From positions 1 through 64,000 of the forward strand of contig JBGAUL010000001.1 in assembly GCA_044228685.1 (NCBI GenBank): a stretch of DNA of 64,000 nucleotides, read 5' to 3'. The translations under genes were made by a program, and so were the position numbers. Source of the stretch: JBBATK01 sp044228685 (GTDB lineage: Bacteria > Bacteroidota > Ignavibacteria > Kapaibacteriales > NICIL-2). The notes beneath the pieces are model-generated. The model ran no database searches, had not been told where the DNA came from, and worked only from the letters and a program-made list of their open reading frames with translations. Shown piece after piece: positions 1-9,600 of the stretch (position 1 is the first letter of the stretch; the number at the start of each line of letters is the position of its first letter).

Positions 1-56
1 CAACCTAAAAAGGGTGTTAAGGCTCCGTCACGAATTGAACGTCGCAACTTTTAGCG

Positions 57-64
57 TATTTTTG
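57..64 (+). promoter_or_regulatory. Candidate Bacteroidota-type -7 box upstream of glgA
   Basis: TATTTTTG matches the TAnnTTTG -7 consensus used by the Bacteroidota primary sigma factor. It lies 68 bases before the glgA start, with ATTG at 34-37 as a possible -33 element 19 bases upstream. The match is short and could be chance; there is no other support. Confidence 0.3.
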
Positions 65-131
65 CACTCCGACCAAAAAAGTATTTAATCGGGGTCGCGA
101 TTCTCATATTTGCCACAACCTAAGGTTAGCG

Positions 132-1601
132 ATGCCTCCCAAACCATTAAGTATTCTCTATGTAGCGAGTGAGGTCTATCCTTTTGCAAAAACAGGCGGT
201 TTGGCGGATGTCTCCTATTCGTTTCCAATCGCCATGCGTGACCTTGGTCACGACATCCGCGTTATGCTTCCAAAGTATGGAAACATTAGCGAACGCAAGA
301 ATCATATTCATCAGATCAATCGCCTTTGTGATATTCCAATTCCTGTTGGAGATATTTCTGAGCCTGCGACGGTGAAATCATCGTCGATCAATAATCCTCG
401 AACCAAAGTACAAGCCTACGTCACAACGAACTTCAACTACTTTGACGCCAAGAAGGGTTTGTATGCGGATCCGATAACGGGTGCGCCGTACAACAACGAC
501 GAGCGTTTTATCTTTTTTGCTCGCACTGTCATTCAAACCTGTCTTCTCCTCGGCTGGTTTCCGGAGATCATTCATTGCAATGGCTGGCAAACGGGATTGC
601 TCCCTGCATACTTACGTACTTTGTTCGCTAAAGAGTTTGCAAAGACGAAGATTATGTTTACAATTCACAATCTTTCTGAGCAGGGAATCTTCCCGGCATC
701 AGCCTTCGCAAAGACCGGATTGCCCAAGGAAGCTCAGGCCAAAGTGGTACAAAACAAGCAGCTCAATTTTACCAAGGCAGCGCTTGAGTACTCTGATTTG
801 GTGACAACGGTGAGTCCGACCTACGCGCAAGAGATCAAAAAAGACAAGAAAATTGCCGGTGATCTTTCAACGATCATCAAAGCCAAGAACATTCCGGGTA
901 TTCTCAATGGTATCGATCCTTATGGATGGATGCCGAAGAGCGATTCGCAAATCACCAAGCATTACGATCCAACCAGCTGGAAAGCCGGAAAGCACGCCAA
1001 CAAACACAAGCTGCATGAAAAGCTTGGTTTGGCTGTCGATGAATCCCTGCCGCTGATTGGTATTATCACACGCATCTCCGAAAGCAAGGGCATTCCTTTG
1101 TTCCTGCAAGCAGCTCCAAAGCTATTGTCGGAAAAGGTACAGGTTGTGTTCTTAGGCGACGGCGACGTGAAGATGAAGAAGGATCTTGAGAAGCTTGCCA
1201 CGAAGTTCAAAAAGAACTTTGCGCTGCGCTTAGGATTTGATGATGAATTGGCGCACTTGATCGAAGCCGGTTCCGACATGTATTTGATGCCATCCTTGTA
1301 TGAGCCATGCGGTTTGAACCAAATGTATTCGATGATGTACGGAACAGTTCCTGTTGTGCGCTCTACCGGTGGATTGGTTGATACGGTCAAAGATTACGAT
1401 CCAAAGAAGCAAACCGGAAATGGTATCGTGTTCAAGAAATACGACGAAGAAGATTTACTCGGTGCGGTACGTCGTGGTGTGAAGCTCTTTGCTGAGCAAG
1501 AACAATGGACGACCTTGGTGAAGAATTGCATGGCCAGCGACTTCAGCTGGGCTGCTTCGGCACGTCAGTATGATGCACTGTATCGCGACCTTGTAAAGTA
1601 G
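132..1601 (+). CDS. glgA: Glycogen (starch) synthase, GT5 family
   Basis: This 489-residue protein elongates glycogen by transferring glucose from ADP-glucose (possibly UDP-glucose) to the non-reducing end of an alpha-1,4-glucan in the cytoplasm. The N-terminal KTGGLADV motif at residues 20-27 is the hallmark ADP-glucose-binding loop of GT5 enzymes. The C-terminal GT-B half carries NGIDP near residue 260 and the EPCGLNQ...GTVPVVRSTGGLVDTV block near 390-415, which contains the conserved acidic and glycine residues of the family. The length is normal for bacterial GlgA. The ATG at 132 follows a weak AAGG. The gene stands alone, followed by a strong terminator, and no other glycogen gene is adjacent. 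Family assignment is certain; the nucleotide-sugar donor is inferred. Confidence 0.97.
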   Translation: MPPKPLSILYVASEVYPFAKTGGLADVSYSFPIAMRDLGHDIRVMLPKYGNISERKNHIHQINRLCDIPIPVGDISEPATVKSSSINNPRTKVQAYVTTNFNYFDAKKGLYADPITGAPYNNDERFIFFARTVIQTCLLLGWFPEIIHCNGWQTGLLPAYLRTLFAKEFAKTKIMFTIHNLSEQGIFPASAFAKTGLPKEAQAKVVQNKQLNFTKAALEYSDLVTTVSPTYAQEIKKDKKIAGDLSTIIKAKNIPGILNGIDPYGWMPKSDSQITKHYDPTSWKAGKHANKHKLHEKLGLAVDESLPLIGIITRISESKGIPLFLQAAPKLLSEKVQVVFLGDGDVKMKKDLEKLATKFKKNFALRLGFDDELAHLIEAGSDMYLMPSLYEPCGLNQMYSMMYGTVPVVRSTGGLVDTVKDYDPKKQTGNGIVFKKYDEEDLLGAVRRGVKLFAEQEQWTTLVKNCMASDFSWAASARQYDALYRDLVK

Positions 1602-1642
1602 CCAAAGAGCGTTTGTACGCTGTTTGAGCATAGATGAATCTC

Positions 1643-1672
1643 AAAACGCAGGACAACTCCTGCGTTTTTTTT
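1643..1672 (+). terminator. Rho-independent terminator after glgA
   Basis: An 11-bp perfect stem (AAAACGCAGGA / TCCTGCGTTTT) with a CAAC loop is followed by a run of T. It starts 41 bases after the glgA stop. Confidence 0.9.
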
Positions 1673-1730
1673 GGTTGATGGAGAGTGTTAAGACAGCATT
1701 CTGATCGACTTTTTTCCATCGTCTGAACAA

Positions 1731-1738
1731 TATATTTG
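1731..1738 (+). promoter_or_regulatory. Candidate -7 box upstream of the lipoprotein/barrel pair
   Basis: TATATTTG fits the TAnnTTTG consensus exactly and lies 85 bases upstream of the ATG at 1823. A T-rich run at 1710-1716 could supply a poor -33 element, but the spacing is short. The position just after the glgA terminator fits a new transcription unit. Confidence 0.35.
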
Positions 1739-1822
1739 TCCTTTCGGTGTTAGAGCAATGAGCGATTCAGCGCATTCCACGCTCACAATCGCATCGGCAC
1801 CTTGTATCACTGTGATGTATTT

Positions 1823-3091
1823 ATGAGATTTATTGTTCGAGCAATCATACCCATCATCTGCGTCCTCGGCGCCTTGATGTCATGCAACGATGCTCCCTCT
1901 GATGTTGGCTCTTCACTTGTCATCGACACGCTCAACGCGCGCTCGATCTCATCACTCGATACCACGATCTTTACGTCTGTAAGCGACTCGCTCAATCGTA
2001 GCGTTCTCTTTAACTCAGGTTCGTTGTACATCGGCAAGACAGCCGACGCGCGCGCTACAACATTGATTCGTCTGACAAATATTCCGGATACACTCGGTTG
2101 GATTTCGACCAGCAATATCGATTCAGCTGTGATGCTGATTCGTCCGCTTCGATTTGTCATTGGTGACAGCTCCGCCGCATCCAACATCACGTCCTTCAAT
2201 GTTGTAGAGTTGAATAAAGCATTCATCAATACTGACAGCGCCAAGAATATTTCTGTCGCACCGCGTTGGCCCGACTTATTCACCGGCGGCATAACACCGA
2301 ATCCTGCATACTTCTCGGCAAATGCGCTTGCATCGTTTAGCGGTTCAATTCCGCTCAAGGACACAATGTCCGATATCAGCTTGCCTTTCAACGCATTGGG
2401 CAAACAGAGTTTAGCAGCATGGTTTGTAAAGCGCGCTGACTCGAATCTTGCAAAGCAGATTTATGGTTTTGGCTTTGTTCCTGACAACTCATGCACGGTG
2501 ATTCGACAATTCTCAACGCAATCATCATCGACCACCGTCAATCCGTTCATCCGCGTTAAAGTCTATTATCACTCAAACACCAATGTTCGTGATTCACTGA
2601 CTTTAGTGTCGGGTAACGACGCGAGTTTGATTGACGCAGATCAATTACCTTCGCCCTACTTGCAACTCCAATCATTGACGCAAAACGAAGTTCATTTGAA
2701 CTTTGATCTCAGCTCGATTCCCCAAACCGATGCCTTGCTCAAAGCGCAGTTGATTTTTACGCTTGATACATCAAAGACATCGAAGGGTAATATCAGTGAT
2801 GATACGACATGCTATTTGTTGTCACGATTCACTAAGGATACCGTTTCAACCTACGGCGTCAAGTATTCCAGCTATCGTCATAAGGGCACTAATCAGTTGA
2901 TCTTCTCCAACATTGCGCAAGCGCTGGATCAAGCGCGACGATACTATGGAGGCAAAGGACAGCTCATCTTGCTTTCGGCAGGAACGAACATGGAGCGAAT
3001 GGCGATCTATGATATGAGTTCGGATTCGACGAAGAAGCCGAGACTCAATCTGACATTTGCGAAGCGACCGAAGCTGGGAGGTGGACGATGA
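1823..3091 (+). CDS. Secreted lipoprotein, DNRLRE/DUF4270-like
   Basis: This 422-residue protein begins with a short hydrophobic signal ending in the lipobox LMSC (MRFIVRAIIPIICVLGALMSC), so it is probably lipidated and sent to the outer membrane or surface. An upstream in-frame TTG at 1802 would only add seven residues before the signal, so the ATG at 1823 is chosen. The mature part is Ser/Thr/Asp-rich and beta-rich. The segment SLYIGKTADARATTLIRL resembles the start of DNRLRE- or DUF4270-type beta-sandwich domains, which is a weak similarity. The stop overlaps the start of the next gene by four bases (ATGA), so the two are translationally coupled and probably act together at the outer membrane. 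Exact function unknown. Confidence 0.75.
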   Translation: MRFIVRAIIPIICVLGALMSCNDAPSDVGSSLVIDTLNARSISSLDTTIFTSVSDSLNRSVLFNSGSLYIGKTADARATTLIRLTNIPDTLGWISTSNIDSAVMLIRPLRFVIGDSSAASNITSFNVVELNKAFINTDSAKNISVAPRWPDLFTGGITPNPAYFSANALASFSGSIPLKDTMSDISLPFNALGKQSLAAWFVKRADSNLAKQIYGFGFVPDNSCTVIRQFSTQSSSTTVNPFIRVKVYYHSNTNVRDSLTLVSGNDASLIDADQLPSPYLQLQSLTQNEVHLNFDLSSIPQTDALLKAQLIFTLDTSKTSKGNISDDTTCYLLSRFTKDTVSTYGVKYSSYRHKGTNQLIFSNIAQALDQARRYYGGKGQLILLSAGTNMERMAIYDMSSDSTKKPRLNLTFAKRPKLGGGR

Positions 3092-4356
3092 GAAATCAAT
3101 TGACATCTCAAGCTTTGCGTCTTTCGTTAGCTGCGATGCTATTTGCATGTGTCTCGACACTTTCATTACACGCGCAAGGCGGATCCAACTACACCGTTTT
3201 TGGTTTTGGTGATCTCCGTCAAAGTGTTGGTGCAGCCTATGAAGGATTAGGTGGTTCAGTGTACAGTACGCCATCTGACTATGCGATAAACACTGCGAAT
3301 CCTGCGTTGTGGACTGACGTCAAGACGACACGTTTGCAAGCAGGCTATCGCTTTAATCAGCTTATCGTGTCGCAAGGATCTAGTTCGGTAGGAAACAACA
3401 ACGGTAAACTCGATGGAGCAACCGTCATATTCGCGCTCGACACCACGGCCGGCATCAGCGGATGTTTAGGTATGTATCCATCGAGCTCAATCAATTATCT
3501 CTTTAGCAAACCGGTGCAGATTGCACTTGCTGACGGCACTGTTGTCAAGGGTAGCTCTCAATACCAAGGCGAAGGCGGCATGGTAACAGGCTTCATTGGT
3601 GCTGCGTGCAAGCTCAGCGATCGCATCAGTGTTGGAGCTTCGGGATTGTTGCACTTCGGATCAATCAACGATAGGATCACTACTTCAATTCAAACAGAGA
3701 GTTCGTTTAATTCGATAACAACGAACGGTGATCGTTTGTTTGCAGCAGGTGTGAATCTAGGCGTGCAAACAATTCCGTTTGAGAATTTCACATTAGGTGC
3801 AGCTGCAGTATTAAATGGAAATCTGAGCTATTCTTCTGACCTTAATTATCTGACGGCTGATAACTCGAATGTGGTGAGTTATGATAGTACACTGACGACC
3901 GATCACAGCTCAGCGATGCCGACAACCTTTGGCCTTGGTGCATCATATCGCAGCGGAAAGTTCTTGTTCGTGGCGGATGCAGAGCTCCAGCAGTTTAGTT
4001 CAGTGACCTATCGTTTGTCATCATTTGGCAACTACGCTTCCGGCTCACGCTTTAGCATTGGATTGTCGCGCATCGGTTCTCACTCAGCAGGTACCGCATA
4101 CTTCGATCGCGCGAATTTCAATTTTGGATTGGGATACCGCGCTCTGGGATATGAGATTAGCGGAAAGCACATCAGCGAGACCTTCGGTTCAGTTGGCGCT
4201 CAATTGCCATTTGGTGGCGCTGCAATGGTAGACTTGGCGTTGGTTGTCGGACGTCGTGGTACCACCGACAACAATCTACTCGGCGAAACCTTCTTCCGTT
4301 TCAGCTTCACAATGAGCGTAGGCGAAACGTGGTTTATTCCATTCCGTCGAGAGTAA
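3088..4356 (+). CDS. Outer-membrane beta-barrel protein (FadL/PorV-like)
   Basis: The 422-residue product has a signal peptide ending LSLHAQG. It is followed by a motif common in Bacteroidota/Chlorobi barrel proteins, in which a Gly-rich AAYEGLGGSVYS stretch leads to DYAINTANPALW. The rest is made of alternating hydrophobic/polar strands rich in Gly, Ser and aromatic residues, and it ends in FRFSFTMSVGETWFIPFRRE, as expected for a membrane-embedded barrel. The start overlaps the upstream lipoprotein stop by four bases. The fold class (FadL/UPF0164/PorV-like) is inferred from these features. It could be a transport porin or the anchor for the coupled lipoprotein. No T9SS core gene is adjacent, so a PorV role is not claimed. 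Confidence 0.75.
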   Translation: MRNQLTSQALRLSLAAMLFACVSTLSLHAQGGSNYTVFGFGDLRQSVGAAYEGLGGSVYSTPSDYAINTANPALWTDVKTTRLQAGYRFNQLIVSQGSSSVGNNNGKLDGATVIFALDTTAGISGCLGMYPSSSINYLFSKPVQIALADGTVVKGSSQYQGEGGMVTGFIGAACKLSDRISVGASGLLHFGSINDRITTSIQTESSFNSITTNGDRLFAAGVNLGVQTIPFENFTLGAAAVLNGNLSYSSDLNYLTADNSNVVSYDSTLTTDHSSAMPTTFGLGASYRSGKFLFVADAELQQFSSVTYRLSSFGNYASGSRFSIGLSRIGSHSAGTAYFDRANFNFGLGYRALGYEISGKHISETFGSVGAQLPFGGAAMVDLALVVGRRGTTDNNLLGETFFRFSFTMSVGETWFIPFRRE

Positions 4357-4453
4357 ACGCGATGAGAGTGCAGCGAGTGCAGTACGTGCAGCTGTGATAG
4401 ATCAATAAGAGTTGGTAGCAAGCAAAGATCGACTGCTGTTCGAAGCAGGTGTA

Positions 4454-4882
4454 TTAATCGCCAATTGATTGAGCACTTGGCAGACGATAGACCGTAGCAT
4501 TGAAGCGATTTTTGGGTTTGTATTTGCGCTTCTTTACCACATGTTCTTTTTCCAAGACTTGTGGACTTTCACCCCTCAAGAACTTATCGAGAATATCCAC
4601 GCCTTCGGGATTCATTTTGGAAATGAGTTCCAGCATCTCTGTTTTTTTCAGACTTCGTAGTTTCACTTCACGATTGCGTGCGCTATTCTGTGTCGTGTAG
4701 AGCTCATAGTACAGCAAGTCATGCAAGGAGTAGCGTGAGCAGAACGAATGGGGATCAGTATTGTCTTTGATTGCTCGCACAGCCTTCGCCATATCGTCGG
4801 TAATTCCAACAAAGAAGGTACGAATGCTGTTAGCCATGACATAAACGGCAAAGACTTTTTGCTCTTGTGGCGCTGTGGGCAT
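4454..4882 (-). CDS. GIY-YIG-like protein, probably catalytically degenerate
   Basis: From the ATG at 4882 the protein has 142 residues. Residues about 10-85 match the short GIY-YIG domain of UPF0213-type proteins: VYVM, then FVGIT, then HDLLYYE and NREVKLRSLKKTEML. The second motif Tyr is Phe (FVG). The expected catalytic Arg in the DLxxR segment is not in place (DMAKAVRAIK). The C-terminal Glu that binds metal appears to remain (NREVKL). A lysine-rich tail (KKRKYKPKNR) may bind nucleic acid. A longer in-frame reading to 4972 adds an implausible hydrophobic leader, so the internal ATG is preferred. Such genes are common single-gene neighbours in this phylum; the biological role is not known. 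Confidence 0.7.
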   Translation of the reverse strand: MPTAPQEQKVFAVYVMANSIRTFFVGITDDMAKAVRAIKDNTDPHSFCSRYSLHDLLYYELYTTQNSARNREVKLRSLKKTEMLELISKMNPEGVDILDKFLRGESPQVLEKEHVVKKRKYKPKNRFNATVYRLPSAQSIGD

Positions 4883-5003
4883 GGACAGACTCCGGATAGA
4901 GTGGTGAACGAACAATTGAACGAACAAGGGGTACTTCAGGGGTATTATCGGCAGGAGGGGCGCAAATATCAATGCCCCGCATCATCTATTTTTTGAATTC
5001 ACT

Positions 5004-5897
5004 ATGAAGAATTTGCTCAAGGAATTGCGTGATCACCACCATACCTGGCTGGATACGGTCATATTAATTGTCATCATCTTATCCGCAGTTCTCATCGGCG
5101 TCGAAACCGATGTAGAACTCGTGCACGAATACGGCTGGCTCTTTCACATAATCGACCTCGCGATACTGTGGATTTTCGTATGCGAGTTTGCAATCAAGCT
5201 CATTGCGCACGGTTCACAACCATGGAAATACTTCACAAGCCCCTGGAACTTGTTTGACTTTGTGATCGTGGTGATTGGCTTTGCACCGATAGTGATCCAC
5301 TTCATGCATCCGGATTCGACGACGGATTATCATGCTGTTGCGGCGCTGAGACTCATCCGACTGGCGCGTGCGATACGCGTCATGCGTGTGTTCCGGCTCA
5401 TCACGCACCTTCGTGAGTTACAGGTACTCGTCGAGACGCTCGTCAGCAGTTTCAAGCGCTTGCTCTACGTCGGACTGCTCCTCGTCTGCCTTTTCTACGT
5501 TTATGCAGTCGTCGGTGTCTTCCTCTTTCGCGACAACGATCCCGGTCATTTTCAAAACCTCCAACAAGCCCACATGACCTTGTTCCAGTGCATCACCGGA
5601 GACGGCTGGTCAGATTTGATGAACAATGAAATACGTCCAAGTCCTGAGCACCTTGGTGAACACTTCGAAGCCTATCCCTTCCTCTCACCACTCTATTTTG
5701 GCAGCTTCATCGTCATCGGCAGCTACGTCCTACTCAACCTCGTCGTAGGCATCATCATCTCCGCCATGGAAAAAGCCAACGAAGAACACGAAGTCGCCCT
5801 CGAAAAAGAAATCCTCGCCGCCCAAAAACTCCAATCCCAAGTTCTCGATGATATCCTTGATCGATTGCAGCGCATGGAAAAGGGGAAGGAAGGGTGA
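5004..5897 (+). CDS. Voltage-gated cation channel, single 6-TM subunit
   Basis: The 297-residue protein is a one-domain ion_trans channel of the bacterial NaV/CaV type, expected to work as a tetramer in the inner membrane. S1 to S3 lie at about 16-35, 45-68 and 83-100. S4 has six Arg at exact three-residue spacing (116, 119, 122, 125, 128, 131), a full voltage sensor. S5 spans about 153-176. The pore loop holds the selectivity filter TGDGWSD at 198-204, and S6 is at about 232-255. A charged, probably coiled-coil tail (255-295) fits a tetramerisation bundle. The filter differs from the sodium-selective TLESW type and looks more like calcium-channel repeats, so Ca2+ permeation is possible but unproven. 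The gene is monocistronic. Confidence 0.9.
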   Translation: MKNLLKELRDHHHTWLDTVILIVIILSAVLIGVETDVELVHEYGWLFHIIDLAILWIFVCEFAIKLIAHGSQPWKYFTSPWNLFDFVIVVIGFAPIVIHFMHPDSTTDYHAVAALRLIRLARAIRVMRVFRLITHLRELQVLVETLVSSFKRLLYVGLLLVCLFYVYAVVGVFLFRDNDPGHFQNLQQAHMTLFQCITGDGWSDLMNNEIRPSPEHLGEHFEAYPFLSPLYFGSFIVIGSYVLLNLVVGIIISAMEKANEEHEVALEKEILAAQKLQSQVLDDILDRLQRMEKGKEG

Positions 5898-5929
5898 GGT
5901 TGGGGGGATCACGAAACGCACGCGGCATG

Positions 5930-6358
5930 ATCAGCCGGGAATAGATTCCGGGTATGATAATATGGTTGAGGGGATTCCGGATGTTGTGTGGGCAGTGATA
6001 GGGTGAGAATTTTCATCATCACGTGTTTGTGTAACAGAGAGGAATTGTCGCAGGGGATCTGTCGTAGGGGGCTGTCGCCACATGATTAGCCCGGAATAAA
6101 TTCCGGGCCTGATAAGATGGTCGAGGCGTTTCCAGGCGTTGTGCGGGTGGCCGGGCCGTTCGTGAATGGGTGAGAATTTTCATCATTTCGTGTTTGTGTA
6201 ACCGAGAGGAATGGTCGTAGGGGAGCTGTCGTAGGGGAGCTGCCGTAGGGGAGCTGCAAAGCTCCCATGGTAAAAAACGGAGTAGGGGAGATGCCGTAGG
6301 GGAGCTGCAAAGCTCCCGCCACATGATCAACCCGGAATAAATATGGTTGAGGAGATCC
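5930..6358 (+). repeat. Composite palindromic repeat block, left copy
   Basis: This 739-base region between genes has no credible gene. It holds three copies of a palindromic core: CCGGGAATAGATTCCGGG near 5935-5952, CCCGGAATAAATTCCGGG at 6090-6107, and a truncated copy from 6331. Each core leads into a conserved tail (gataatatggttg, then ggattccggatgttgtgcggg, varying slightly). Shared filler follows (gagaattttcatcat, then cgtgtttgtgtaac) and then hairpins of the type GGGAGCTGCAAAGCTCCC around 6250-6318, preceded by GTAG. The block is in effect a tandem duplication of a unit of roughly 150-250 bases. Similar blocks lie at 11384-11715 and 47013-47085. Bases 6360-6636 show nothing recognisable. 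Confidence 0.85.
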
Positions 6359-6645
6359 CAGATTTCGTGCAGCGATACAGTAGAATCGCATTTCATCAAG
6401 GTTCTCTCGAATTATTGTTTGGACTTGTAGTCGCGCTTCATTTGCAGGTGTTATGTTTCATGGTGTGTCGATCGTATTTCCTGTGCTGCATTGACGATTT
6501 GAGCACAGGTCCGAGAAACAGAATCACTGTTTGGTGTATTATTTATGCATGGCCTTGTCGGAATGTTGGAGTTGAGAATACACTACATGAGAAGTGTTTA
6601 TAGCTGAATTGCATGTAGTTCATCGAAGGGGATTAATTGGTTGAG

Positions 6646-9600
6646 ATGGGACAATCTTCGAGCATATCACGTTTAATCTTTTGTCTGACGTTGTTCCTGC
6701 TGTGTGCTGTGTTTACACAGAGTGCATCAGGTGCTACAGCAAATGATAAAGCAAGACCGCGTCACAGCAAGCTTGGTGTGTCGGGTGTTGGTTCATATCC
6801 CAGACCCTTTCAGTTAGATCCTGCGAACCTCAATAGGGATGCAATTGCTCCTGCCATTGCAACGGGCTATTATATCGTTGAAGATGCCGATACAGGCTTT
6901 GTTCGATATACCAGGAAGGATGTCGATAAGGATCTTTCTGATACAGCAAATCCGAACGTTTGGAAGACCATTGTTTCAGGCGCACATCAGCTCCCGTTGC
7001 AGTCCTGGGCACGAAATGCTGAGGGTTGTTGTTTCTTTCGCAATCCTGCCACAAGTACGAAGACTTTTGCATTAGGTGTTGATTCAACTGACAACGCCTT
7101 CGCCGGTCCGATCCCAATTGGATTTCCCTTCGTGTATAACGGAATTCGAGTAGATAGTTTTTACATCAGTACCAACGGTCTTATTGCACTCACAAATCGG
7201 CGTTACTATTACGACGCTGCGGGAAATCGAATTGAAAAGGTTGTGGATGGTGTTAGAAGCGGCTATGATCTTGAATCTGATGATTCACGCGCACATCTAG
7301 GCTCAAGTGCTTTGGTAGATCCGACACCGGATGATTTTGGTTATCGATGTGTTGCATTGGGTCTTCCGCCGGATACAACCACGATTGTGCAATCGAGCAC
7401 TCAAGCACTAGACGGTATACGACGAGCGAACAATCGTGAAGGCGGTAGTGGAGAGCGAACAATTGAAAAACTCGCGAACGATCCTGCGCTGCTGATGCCG
7501 ATTTGGAGCGATTTGCAGATGTCGGTGTACAATCCGGCGACGCGGCTAATCGACAATTTTTCAAAGGTCAGATATAAACGCAGCGATGATTCTAGCAGAC
7601 TCATCATATGGTGCCAACATGTTTGTCCAAGAGGGAAGTGGGATGTTTTCCGCCATGGCATCAAAGACAGCAGCATACAATACGCAGCAGATTGCAGACC
7701 TGGATCGCTGAACTTCATATGCTTCGATGTAGTCGTCATCATCGATCGTCAAGACTCATCGGTTAAGTATTTCATCACAAATACGAAGGGTAGCGTTACT
7801 GTTGCAGGTCGCACATTCAGCGCTGATCAAATTCTTTCAACGAATGCAAGTTGTGCCGTACGAGGTCATGCCAGAGAACGAAGTAATAGCACGCAAAGTC
7901 CGTTTGAGCGAGCCCAAAAGAGTTATAGCACGTGTACAATACGATCCACAAGTGTTGACTCGGTTGGAACGGCACAGTGCTTCACGGTATCTAACTCAGA
8001 GTCATTAGCAACAGATCCCTCTCTCGTCAACCGACTCATTACATTCAAACAATGGAAAAATGTTGTTCGCGCTGTTGGATGTGAGATAGCGACACATCCA
8101 TATAACTCTTTAAAGCCCTTCGACTATTCTCAAGTCATACCATCGAGCAATTCCAAAAGCATTGAAGTGCTTCGCGGCGACAATCGCTTGGGAAGCATAG
8201 TTCCTATGCCTGTGTTTCAGAACTGCAGCTCTGATATGCAGTCAACGCGTGGAGTGAATTATCAAACACAAAACATCCGTCTACGCTGTGTGACGCGAAT
8301 CGTGAATACGAGTAGCGGTGAGGTGGTTTATGAAGATAGTATGCTCGTAGGTCACATCTATGCCGACAACAGAACATGGTCGCAACGCGGATATCGTGTC
8401 GCGAGTTTTCAAACCAACTCAGCCAATGGCTTCAGTTACGCGCAGAATTCAAGTCCGTCGACCGAGCAAAGTGGTGTAGCACCATATCAATACATACAAT
8501 TGCGTCTCAAGCCATTTACTCCTAGCGCACAGTCCGCAAAGACTGTAGAACATTTATGTATGATGTCTTGGGCCCAAGCATTGGACACAAACAACGCGAT
8601 CCTCAATGAGTCATGGCACTTTGACGACACGCTAAAGCAAGACCTTATAGTTGTGAGTCGCTTGAAAGAGTTCAGCACGAACCAGAAGGTGATCGATGAG
8701 CGTAGCACAACTCGTTTTGAGATGCGTGACGGATTTGCGCGTCCAGCTAGTGATCAATGGATCGATCGTGGAGTAGAAGTAGTAGATGGAATGTTGAATA
8801 CCAATAGCTATACTCAAACCAGGGAAAATGTTGCTGCGCTCAATGATAGTAGTGCCCATCTGAATTCGCCCGTGTACCGATTGAATCGTCGTAGTCTTGA
8901 TGCGGAATTTGAGGAAGCACGCGGGGGAGACGAATTGTGTTCCCCGCCTTTAGATATCAGCACATTGAAAAATCCTGTTTTGCTTTTCCAGTATCATCGA
9001 GGACACAAGCGGGAGAGTTATGAAAGTAGATGGTCAGACTCTGTCCTCGCCGGACCCGAAGTACTGTATTCTGCAAGTACAAGCACTCAGAAGACAACAA
9101 TTCAAAAAGCAGATGATGAGTTGCGCGTTGAGTTTTTGCAAGCCTCTTCTGATAACGTTAGCAACATCCTCCTTAATGCTGTACCGGTCATCAGCGCACC
9201 TAACTGGAATTATCACTCTCGGTCGAATTCGAATGCTATCGTAACGGACAATCCGGCGCTGACGTTGTATGGCGGCGGGGGAAAGAGAATTGGATTTCAT
9301 GAGCAAAATCCCGACTCTGCTTTGAGTCGCATTGAAGGCATGAGAATTGACCAGTATGATGCCGGCAAAGACATTCAGTGGAAGACCGTTGCGATACCAA
9401 TTCCCAAGCAGTGGTTGCAGGCAAATGCTGCGCAGAATTTTCGCTTCCGATTTCGTGTGATCGCTTCTAACGATAGTTGGCCTCGTGGTCCTGAAGACGA
9501 TGACGATGACTTTTACATACGAGATATTGTAGTGGAAGGCAATAGGGAAGTAGGCGATGTCGGAATCGTCAGAACCTACCTTACACTGCCTTGTAAAGAG

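Noticed and set aside
1807..2403. 198-codon minus-strand open frame antisense to the lipoprotein gene
   Set aside because: The plus-strand gene has a lipobox and coupled downstream gene; the antisense product has no recognisable domain.
3088..4356. T9SS component PorV or PorP
   Set aside because: The barrel features are generic and no T9SS gene is adjacent; PorP/SprF motifs are absent.
6019..6399. Minus-strand frames with ELCSSPTAAPLRQLP-type repeats, also at 11380-11778
   Set aside because: They are translations of the palindromic repeat blocks; similar sequences in both blocks follow the DNA repeat, not protein conservation.
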